Source: Phycisphaerales bacterium
GTDB taxonomy: Bacteria > Planctomycetota > Phycisphaerae > Tepidisphaerales > Tepidisphaeraceae
Direction: 5' to 3'
Assembly: GCA_028288775.1 (NCBI GenBank)
Contig: JAQGHP010000463.1
Location: forward strand, 1-6,593
Length of the DNA: 6,593 nucleotides
Each line of letters begins with the position of its first letter. The stretch's first letter is position 1. Below, in pieces: positions 1 through 5,448 of this stretch. The translations under genes and the position numbers were made by a program. Under the pieces are notes generated by a model that searched no databases, was not told where the DNA came from, and worked only from the letters and a program-made list of their open reading frames with translations.

Positions 1-255
1 GACCAGGACGAAGTCGAATTCCCCTTCCGTACCTGGTCGCGCTTTCGCGGATTGGAAGGCGAGCGGGCGCAGCTCTGCGAGCCCGCGGCGGTGCGCAAGA
101 TGTACCTCGAAAATTTCCGCCGCCACCGGCAGGAACTCCACGAAACCTGCCGGGCGCTGGGCGTGGAGTTCCATTCGTTCGTCACGGAAAAACCGCTGAT
201 CGACACGATCACGGGGTTTTTGCAACGGAGAGTTTTCACTCCCTCTCCCTCCTAG
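1..255 (+). CDS. DUF58 domain protein, C-terminal end (5' part outside the window)
   Basis: The reading frame is open from the first base to a TAG at 253-255, giving the last 84 residues. The segment FPFRTWSRFRGLEGER, a CE motif, then KMYLENFRRHRQEL and CRALGVEFHSFVTEKPL match, from memory, the C-terminal part of DUF58 proteins, where an aspartate-rich 'FP' strand is followed by a long helix and a final 'LG.. ...T..PL' strand. DUF58 proteins are usually membrane-anchored partners of MoxR AAA+ ATPases and VWA proteins; their biochemical role is poorly defined. The conserved core ends at about FLQRR (217-231). The last residues, PSPS, and the stop codon are encoded by the inverted repeat that begins at 241, so the natural C-terminus appears to have been overwritten by that element. 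The next gene starts 131 bases downstream. An ATG at 103 is internal and is not the start. Confidence 0.85.
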   Translation, partial: DQDEVEFPFRTWSRFRGLEGERAQLCEPAAVRKMYLENFRRHRQELHETCRALGVEFHSFVTEKPLIDTITGFLQRRVFTPSPS

Positions 256-263
256 GGAGAGGG
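241..263. repeat. Stem-loop of left repeat arm, containing the DUF58 stop codon
   Basis: CCCTCTCCC (241-249) pairs perfectly with GGGAGAGGG (255-263) across a 5-base loop. The TAG stop of the DUF58 gene uses the last two loop bases and the first base of the 3' stem (253-255). There is no following T-run, so it does not look like an intrinsic terminator. It could protect the 3' end of a processed transcript, or simply be a remnant of the mobile repeat. Confidence 0.7.
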
Positions 264-306
264 ACGGGGTGAGGGTGAAGCGTGAGATTTTCGTGAGCGC
301 TGATTT

Positions 307-341
307 GTGAACCGCGCCGTTGGCAATTTCGAGCGGTTCAC
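307..341. repeat. Internal 9-bp inverted repeat in the spacer
   Basis: GTGAACCGC (307-315) is the perfect reverse complement of GCGGTTCAC (333-341), with a 17-base loop. Its 3' half overlaps the first five bases of the right arm (337-341). Pairing of this local hairpin therefore competes with pairing of the right arm to GTGAA at the inner end of the left arm (275-279). The region could switch between two folds, or the hairpin may just be part of the element's own structure. Confidence 0.55.
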
Positions 342-352
342 CCTCACCCTAG

Positions 353-376
353 CCCTCTCCCGAGGAGGGAGAGGGG
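353..376 (+). promoter_or_regulatory. Ribosome-binding region of the BatA-like gene, inside a repeat hairpin
   Basis: The only purine-rich Shine-Dalgarno-like stretch before the ATG at 387 is AGGAGGGAGAGGGG (363-376). AGGAGG itself is 18 bases from the start, which is long; the GGAGAGGGG part ends 10 bases upstream, which is workable. This stretch forms the loop and 3' strand of a 9-bp stem (CCCTCTCCC 353-361 with GGGAGAGGG 367-375). The binding site is therefore supplied by the repeat and would be partly hidden when the hairpin folds. Use of this site is inferred. Confidence 0.5.
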
Positions 377-386
377 ACAGATAGCC

Positions 387-2585
387 ATGTTCCTCAACGC
401 GATCATGCTCGTCGGTCTGGGTGGGGCGGTGGTGCCGCTGGTGCTGCACTTGCTAAGCCGCGCGCGCTACAAGGACGTGGACTGGGGCGCGATGATGTTC
501 CTCCAGGGCGCGGATGCGCGCCAGCGGCAGAGTTCGCGCTTTTCACAAATTCCGCTGTTGCTCGTCCGCGCCGCCACCGTCGCCCTTCTGGCGATCGCAC
601 TCGCCCGCCCGATCGTGCAAGGCCGGCTGGCCAGCACCGACTCCGGCGGCCGCGTAACGGCGGCGCTGCTGCTGGATTGCTCGGCCAGCATGTCGTTCGA
701 TGAAAACGGCCGCACACGCTTCCAGATGGCTCAGGCCGCGGCCCGGCAGGTGCTTCGCGGGCTTCGCCCGGGCGACCGCGTTTCGCTCATCCTCATGGGC
801 GCTTACCAGGGCGATGGAGACCTTGAGCCCACCGGCGATCTCCGCGCCGTCGAGGCCCGCATCGACGACGCGAAAATCGGCTTCGGCCGGGCCAACCTCC
901 GCGACGCACTCACGCTCGCCGCCCAGGTGCTCGGGCGCTACGAGAAAGCCGCCCGCGACGTGTACGTGGTCTGCGACCGCCAGGCACTGAGCTGGCGCGA
1001 GGTGGACGAGCGGTTCCGCGCTGATTGGCTCAAGCGCATGCGCGGCCCGGGCCTCAACTCGCGCATGTTCGTCCTGCCGGTGGGCAACGATGAAGCGGAC
1101 AACGTCGCGATCGAATCCGTCCGCCTGCTCAATCCCCCGGCCATCATGGATCAGCCGGCGGAGTTCGAGGTCGTCGTCCGCAACTACGGCCTTGTGCAGC
1201 GCGCCGCCGTGCCGCTGAGCATGCAGGGGGGCAAGGACGCCATCCCCGACCGCACGGTGAACCTCGCGCCCAACCAGTCGGTCGCCGTCCCCGTGACGGT
1301 CACCTTCGGGCAGGCGGGATCGCAGATTCTTGCTACGCAGGTAAAGGCGGGCGGCTACACGGGGGATGACCGGCTCGAGACGGTCGTGCAGGTGATCGAT
1401 CCGATCCGCGTGCTGGTGATCAGCGGGGACGAGCAGCCGGGCCAGTTCCGCGGCGCAAGTGACTACATCAAGTGGGCCCTCGCCCCGCACCGCTCGGCGA
1501 ACGTGCCCGGTTCCGATCCGTGTACCGTGACGGTGCTTCCCGCGGAAAAGTGGGCGGGGGCGGAGCTGGAAGGAAACCAGGTGGTGGTGCTGGCGGACGT
1601 GGAGCGATTTACGCCGCAACAGGTGCGGGCGGTCGAGAGGTACGTGTATGCGGGAGGACGGCTGCTCGTCGCGCCCGGGAGCCTGTCGCGCGCTGAGGAA
1701 TACAACGCCTCGCTCTACCGTGACGGCGCGGGCGTGCTCCCCGCGATCCTCCAGGCCCCCACGCCCGGCGACGGCTCGGAGAGCACCTCCATCCTGGGCA
1801 TGCAGACCGACCACCCGATCTTCCAGTTCCTTCGCGGCCGCTTCGATCTTCCCTCCGCGATCATCGCCCGCTACATGCCGGCGGTCCCCCGGCAGGTGGA
1901 TGCAGACGTGCTGGCCTGGTATCTCACCGGCGACCCGATGCTCATCGAAGGCCGCTCCGAGCGCGGGCGGGTCATGCTGCTCACCACCTCCCTCGACGCC
2001 GACTGGACCACGCTGCCGCTCTCCAACTTCTATCTCCCGTTCGTGCAGTCGGCGGTGCGTTACCTGGCCGGCGGCACGGTTCGCAACGGGAACCTCGGTG
2101 CCGGCGAGCCGATCCGCCTGGCCTTCGACGATGCCGCGACCTCGCGCACCGTCACCCTCACGCGCCCCGACGGCCAGTCGCAGAAGCTGGAAGTCATCCG
2201 CCTGGGCCAGCAGGCCGAGGCCCGATTTGCGGACACGGACGTGCCCGGCCAATACCGCGCGCAGGTGGAAGAGCCGAACAAGCCGCCCATCACGCATTAC
2301 TTCGTCGTCCGCCCGCCGCGGGAGGAATCGGATCTTTCGCAACTGACCGATGAGCAATGGAACGTGCTCAAGACGGGCCTGGGCTTCAGAAAAATCGACT
2401 CCACGACCGGCCCGATCGGCGAAGCCGTAACCGCCGGCCGCGAAGGCCACGAACTCTGGGGCGCGGCGCTGGGCGCGGTGTTCGCGCTGGCCGCGTTGGA
2501 AATGCTGATCGCGCGGAGAGGGGTGGCCGTGGGGAAAGGAGCCGGGAGCCAGGAGCCAGGAGCCAGAAGGGGAGGCGACGGATAG
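387..2585 (+). CDS. BatA-like membrane protein with BatA_N, VWA and amidotransferase-like domains
   Basis: The 732-residue product opens with a BatA_N-type double-helix anchor: a hydrophobic helix at about 5-23 ending in HLLSRARYKDVDW, and a second helix at about 55-75. A VWA domain follows (about 90-235) with the MIDAS DxSxS motif as DCSAS at 97-101 and the third-motif aspartate in VVCDRQ (D197). The usual MIDAS threonine position reads GRANL (167-171), with no Thr, so metal binding may be weakened. Residues 240-335 look like a CARDB-type beta sandwich (AEFEVVVRNYG). Residues 339-560 (RVLVISGDEQ, VVVLADVERF, GGRLLVAPGS) look like a class I glutamine-amidotransferase fold without an evident catalytic Cys. 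A final helix lies at about 690-708. ATG 387 is the first standard start codon after the in-frame TGA at 294. The last ~17 residues (about 716-732) are encoded by a repeat element. It probably acts in the membrane with MoxR and DUF58 partners; the substrate is unknown. Confidence 0.88.
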   Translation: MFLNAIMLVGLGGAVVPLVLHLLSRARYKDVDWGAMMFLQGADARQRQSSRFSQIPLLLVRAATVALLAIALARPIVQGRLASTDSGGRVTAALLLDCSASMSFDENGRTRFQMAQAAARQVLRGLRPGDRVSLILMGAYQGDGDLEPTGDLRAVEARIDDAKIGFGRANLRDALTLAAQVLGRYEKAARDVYVVCDRQALSWREVDERFRADWLKRMRGPGLNSRMFVLPVGNDEADNVAIESVRLLNPPAIMDQPAEFEVVVRNYGLVQRAAVPLSMQGGKDAIPDRTVNLAPNQSVAVPVTVTFGQAGSQILATQVKAGGYTGDDRLETVVQVIDPIRVLVISGDEQPGQFRGASDYIKWALAPHRSANVPGSDPCTVTVLPAEKWAGAELEGNQVVVLADVERFTPQQVRAVERYVYAGGRLLVAPGSLSRAEEYNASLYRDGAGVLPAILQAPTPGDGSESTSILGMQTDHPIFQFLRGRFDLPSAIIARYMPAVPRQVDADVLAWYLTGDPMLIEGRSERGRVMLLTTSLDADWTTLPLSNFYLPFVQSAVRYLAGGTVRNGNLGAGEPIRLAFDDAATSRTVTLTRPDGQSQKLEVIRLGQQAEARFADTDVPGQYRAQVEEPNKPPITHYFVVRPPREESDLSQLTDEQWNVLKTGLGFRKIDSTTGPIGEAVTAGREGHELWGAALGAVFALAALEMLIARRGVAVGKGAGSQEPGARRGGDG
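2537..2564. repeat. Four tandem heptads (AGGAGCC) in the 3' end of the BatA-like gene
   Basis: Units lie at 2537-2543, 2544-2550 (GGGAGCC), 2551-2557 and 2558-2564. Because the unit is 7 bases, successive copies are read in different frames, giving the low-complexity tail GAGSQEPGARR. Gain or loss of a unit would shift the frame and change the C-terminus and stop codon. The opposite arm holds only two units, which suggests slippage at this site. Confidence 0.8.
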
Positions 2586-2609
2586 TTGCCGCGGAAATGG
2601 CGGCCGCGA

Positions 2610-2650
2610 ACGCTCGATCGGTGCAGTCATCGAAACATTCTCCCGAGCGT
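2610..2650. repeat. Small stem-loop in the spacer of the heptad element
   Basis: ACGCTCG (2610-2616) is the reverse complement of CGAGCGT (2644-2650), with a 27-base loop. It is nested between the heptad arms in the 115-base gap (2586-2700) after the BatA-like gene. No T-run follows. No promoter or other feature was recognised in this gap. Confidence 0.4.
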
Positions 2651-2700
2651 AAATTTCTGGCTCCTGGCTCCTTTCCCAACGGCTTCTCTCCCAACGCCCC

Positions 2701-5394
2701 ATGCCCTTCGTCCCCACCATCCTCTGCCTGATTTACTGGCGCGCCCCGCACCTCTGGCCCGTCGCGGCTTTGGCGGCGGTGGTGATGGTGGTAGCCGTGG
2801 TTCGCTACTATCCATCGCAGCTCAAGTCCGTCTCCTGGCCCTGGCGCGGGTTGCTGCCGTTGTTGCGAGCGTTGGCCGTGCTCGCGCTGGCCGCTTCGCT
2901 GCTCAAGCCCGTTGCGGTGCGGCCGGTTTCTTCGGAGGAGCGGGGGACGCTCGTGGTGCTCGTGGACCGCTCGCGGAGCATGAGCATCATCGACAACGCG
3001 CGCACCCCGGCGCAGCTCGTCGCGCTGGCGGACGCACTGGGCAAGCTACCGGCGAACGTGCGGGGCGACGCCCTTACCACGCTCGCCGCGGGAGTGGGGC
3101 GGATGCGGGTGCTCGCGGCGGAAGTGAAAGGCGCGCAGGACGACCTCGACTATGCCCGCATCTCGGGTCGCGAGGTCGAATCGCGCCAAGCGCGTCTGCG
3201 GCAGGCGGTGGACCGCTACGCGCAGGCCGCCGCCGCCCTAATCGAAAGAGCCCCCGCCGGCCCCGAGGCTGCGGACCTGCGCCAGCGCCTGACCGAACTG
3301 GCGCAGGCCCCCGCGCCTGATGCCCGCGACGCGTGGCGCGGCCAGATCCCGCAGAAGATCGCGCTCGCCTCCGCCGCGATCACTCAGTTCCAAAGCACCT
3401 CGGATGACCGCCTGTATCAGTCCAATCCCGAGGTGCGCAAGGCGTGTGACGCGGCGGCCGGGCTCTCGCGCTTCGCCCTCGCCGAACAGGCATTGCTTCG
3501 CCCCGGCGGGTTGCTTGCGCGGGCTCAGCGCGACATCGGCGTCGAAGCCTTCGGCATCGCGGATGACGTCGTGGAACTGGCGCTGATGCACGACGGCCAG
3601 CCCGCCGTCACACTCGACTCGACGCCTTCCGGCCCCGGCAGCGATCTCACCGCCGGCATCGCCCGCGCCGTCGCGGGCCGGCCGGTGCGGGCGGTCGTCC
3701 TCTTTTCTGATGGCCGACAATCCGGCGGCGACCCGACCGTGGTGTCGGGCCTGACGCCTAACGGCGTCCCGGTTTTCACCGTCAGCGCCGCCGCCCCGGC
3801 CCCGCCGCGGGATCTTTCATTCGCGGACGTGCAGGTGCCTGACAGCGTGTACGCCGGGCAGTCGGTCGCCATAAAGGCCACGCTCCGCCATCAGGGTTTC
3901 GATGGCGCGAAGGTGGAGGTGCATTGCAAGGTGGGCGATCTGCCCGAGCAGGTGCATGCGATCACCCTGCACGACGGCCAGCCCGCCACCGCCGACTTCG
4001 TCGCGAAGACGGCCGCGCCGGGTGTGCAACGCGTGGCGCTGTCTTTCGCGAAGGCGGAGGGCGAGGCCAGCGCTGACAACAACCACGCTGAGCGCCGGGT
4101 GAAAGTCGTGCCCGAGCGGATGAAGGTGCTGCTGGTCGCCGGGTCGCCCACATGGGATTTCCGCTACGTGCGCAACGCGCTGGCGCGGTCGTCGGAATTT
4201 CGCGTGAGGGACATCATCCTCGATCCGAATAATCCGAAGCTGCCGCTGCGCGGGCACGACATCACGGGCGAAGATGTGGTCGTGCTCTTCGACGTGCCGG
4301 TCCGCGCGCTCGACGGCGAGCAGTGGGAACAGGTGGACCGCGTGGCCGCGGTCATGGGGGGCAGCGTGGTGGTCGTCTCGGGCGACGCCCGCGCACTGGC
4401 CGACTATCCACTGCAGGCCAAGGCGTTCGCGCTGCTCCCATACACGCTGCGCTACAAGCCCGCATCCCGGGTGTGGCCGGGCGAGGAGCCGGCGTTCCAT
4501 TTCATTCCCGCCGCCCGGGCGGACGGGCTGGACGCGCTGCGTTTCACCGGCGAAGGCGACGCGGACGCCGCCCCGCGCCGCTGGGGCCAGTTGCCCGGCT
4601 TCTTCCGTTTCCTTCAGCTCCCCGATCCGCACGACCTCAACAACTGGAACCCCGCGGCCAAGCCGCTGCTGCTGGAAGAGGAATCGCGTCTGCCGGTCCT
4701 GACCGAGATGCGCAAAAACGCCGGCCGCGTCTTCTTCCTGGGCCTCGATGAAACCTGGCGCTGGCGCTACAAGATCGGCGAGCGCGATCAGGACCACTTC
4801 TGGCTCCAGCTCATCAGTTATGCGTCGGAAAGCCCGTACTTCGCGCACGCCGGTCCGCTGGCGCTCGACGCGGATAAAGTCGCCGCGTTACCCGGCGAAC
4901 TCGTGCGCGTCCGGGCCCGGGTCACCGACGACGCGGCAGGGGCCGCCGCTTCGCACGAACTTGCCGTCATCCACGACAAGCGCGTGATCCTCACCCGCCC
5001 TTGGGCATCCGCCGGCCCCGAAGGCAGCGGCCGCTACGCGACGACCGTGTCGCTGCCCGCGGGCGATTACACGCTGCAATGGTCGCTCCCCGCCATGGGG
5101 GGCCAGCCGGCGCACGCGGTGCAAATGCCCCTGCACGTTGCCGCGACGGACGAAGCGGAGATGGCCAACCTGGCTGGCGACGAGGCGATGCTTCACAAGC
5201 TGGCCGACGCCTCCGGCGGGGAGTTTTTCACGCTCGATCAGGTCAACCGCCTGCCCGAGCGCCTCGCCGCCGTCGCCAACTCACGCTCGCGCTATGCGGA
5301 ACTTTCCCTGTGGGACAGCCCGTATCTTTTTCTGCTGGTCGTAGGGTGCCTCGCCGCGGAGTGGGCGCTGCGCAAACGGGTAGGATTGGCCTAA
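2701..5394 (+). CDS. VWA domain membrane protein with amidotransferase-like core
   Basis: The 897-residue product has two N-terminal membrane helices (about 18-35 and 51-69) and a VWA domain with all three MIDAS elements: DRSRS (89-93), GSDL (313-316, Ser in the Thr position) and FSDG (335-338, D337). Between the first and second motifs lie about 220 residues instead of the usual ~70; the extra ~150 (about 100-270) are rich in Ala, Arg, Glu and Gln and appear helical, possibly coiled-coil. Beta-sandwich regions follow at about 370-468 and 717-812, flanking an amidotransferase-like fold (MKVLLVAGSPTWDFRYVRNAL at 474-494, VVVLFDVP, VVVVSGDA) without a clear catalytic triad. The end has a helix at about 873-889 and a basic tail. 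ATG 2701 is the first usable start after the in-frame TAA at 2650-2652. No Shine-Dalgarno sequence is visible; the upstream bases are pyrimidine-rich. It is a likely membrane partner of the BatA-like protein. Confidence 0.88.
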   Translation: MPFVPTILCLIYWRAPHLWPVAALAAVVMVVAVVRYYPSQLKSVSWPWRGLLPLLRALAVLALAASLLKPVAVRPVSSEERGTLVVLVDRSRSMSIIDNARTPAQLVALADALGKLPANVRGDALTTLAAGVGRMRVLAAEVKGAQDDLDYARISGREVESRQARLRQAVDRYAQAAAALIERAPAGPEAADLRQRLTELAQAPAPDARDAWRGQIPQKIALASAAITQFQSTSDDRLYQSNPEVRKACDAAAGLSRFALAEQALLRPGGLLARAQRDIGVEAFGIADDVVELALMHDGQPAVTLDSTPSGPGSDLTAGIARAVAGRPVRAVVLFSDGRQSGGDPTVVSGLTPNGVPVFTVSAAAPAPPRDLSFADVQVPDSVYAGQSVAIKATLRHQGFDGAKVEVHCKVGDLPEQVHAITLHDGQPATADFVAKTAAPGVQRVALSFAKAEGEASADNNHAERRVKVVPERMKVLLVAGSPTWDFRYVRNALARSSEFRVRDIILDPNNPKLPLRGHDITGEDVVVLFDVPVRALDGEQWEQVDRVAAVMGGSVVVVSGDARALADYPLQAKAFALLPYTLRYKPASRVWPGEEPAFHFIPAARADGLDALRFTGEGDADAAPRRWGQLPGFFRFLQLPDPHDLNNWNPAAKPLLLEEESRLPVLTEMRKNAGRVFFLGLDETWRWRYKIGERDQDHFWLQLISYASESPYFAHAGPLALDADKVAALPGELVRVRARVTDDAAGAAASHELAVIHDKRVILTRPWASAGPEGSGRYATTVSLPAGDYTLQWSLPAMGGQPAHAVQMPLHVAATDEAEMANLAGDEAMLHKLADASGGEFFTLDQVNRLPERLAAVANSRSRYAELSLWDSPYLFLLVVGCLAAEWALRKRVGLA
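3587..3987 (+). repeat. Exact 20-base direct repeat within the VWA gene
   Basis: The same 20 bases, TGCACGACGGCCAGCCCGCC, occur at 3587-3606 and 3968-3987. The copies are 381 bases apart, a multiple of three, and are read in the same frame. Each encodes HDGQPA (residues 297-302, just before the second MIDAS motif, and 424-429, in the following beta-sandwich region). Similarity stops at the edges of the repeat. Confidence 0.8.
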
Positions 5395-5414
5395 GTAACT
5401 AGTGTAGAAGATGC

Positions 5415-5438
5415 GCGAGCCTTGGCGGAAGGGCTCGC
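5415..5438 (+). other. GC-rich stem-loop in the gap before the DUF4175-like gene
   Basis: GCGAGCC (5415-5421) pairs with GGCTCGC (5432-5438); a G-T and a T-A pair extend the stem to 9 bp around a 6-base loop. No T-run follows, so it is not a convincing intrinsic terminator. The only Shine-Dalgarno-like run before ATG 5449, GGAAGGG (5427-5433), lies in the loop and 3' strand. It may influence start-site access or transcript processing; function is not shown. Confidence 0.45.
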
Positions 5439-5448
5439 AACGGTCCCC

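Larger units (their letters stand above)
241..375. repeat. Inverted repeat pair (REPIN- or MITE-like) across the DUF58/BatA junction
   Basis: Two 39-base arms, 241-279 and 337-375, are reverse complements at 35 of 39 positions and flank a 57-base spacer (280-336). Each arm is itself made of a 9-bp palindromic stem (CCCTCTCCC / GGGAGAGGG, 5-base loop) followed by a GGGTGAGGGTGAA tail pointing inward. Differences between arms lie at the loop (254 against 362) and at a three-base linker (264-266 against 350-352), so the stems and tails are fully conserved. Palindrome-bearing arms in inverted orientation resemble REPIN doublets or MITEs, and I recall very similar GGGAGAGGG...GGGTGAGGG sequences as dispersed intergenic repeats in many GC-rich bacteria. 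No transposase gene is in the window and I found no clear target-site duplication. The element contains the upstream stop codon and the downstream ribosome-binding region. Confidence 0.85.
2532..2677. repeat. Second inverted repeat element, built of AGGAGCC heptads
   Basis: The left arm, 2532-2568, reads GGGAAA, then GGAGCC-type heptads, then AGAA. The right arm, 2655-2677, is its reverse complement (TTCTGGCTCCTGGCTCC followed by TTTCCC). The arms are identical apart from exactly two extra heptads (14 bases, 2544-2557) in the left one. They enclose an 86-base spacer. The left arm lies inside the 3' end of the BatA-like gene, whose stop is at 2583-2585; the right arm ends 23 bases before the next start codon. 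The arm sequence is unrelated to the element at 241-375. It looks like another dispersed inverted repeat; GGAGCCAGGAGCCAG runs are familiar to me from intergenic DNA of planctomycete-like genomes, but this is unverified. Confidence 0.8.

Noticed and set aside
241..263. Left-arm hairpin as an intrinsic terminator for DUF58
   Set aside because: There is no T-rich tract after the stem, the stop codon lies within it, and an apparent operon continues downstream.
2600..2607. GCGGCCGC palindrome in the heptad-element spacer
   Set aside because: An 8-base GC palindrome is not surprising in DNA of this composition and has no associated feature.
543..2720. 725-codon open frame on the minus strand opposite the BatA-like gene
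   Set aside because: It is rich in His, Arg, Gly and Ala in the pattern of an antisense shadow of a high-GC gene, has no recognisable domain, and lies opposite a clearly conserved protein.
2586..3320. 244-codon plus-strand frame directly after the BatA-like stop, in the same frame
   Set aside because: It could suggest a read-through extension, but its sequence is Arg/Gly/Ala-rich filler and overlaps the helices and MIDAS motif of the real VWA gene in another frame.
3817..4848. 343-codon minus-strand open frame opposite the VWA gene
   Set aside because: Same shadow composition, no domain, and the plus strand here encodes recognisable amidotransferase-like sequence.
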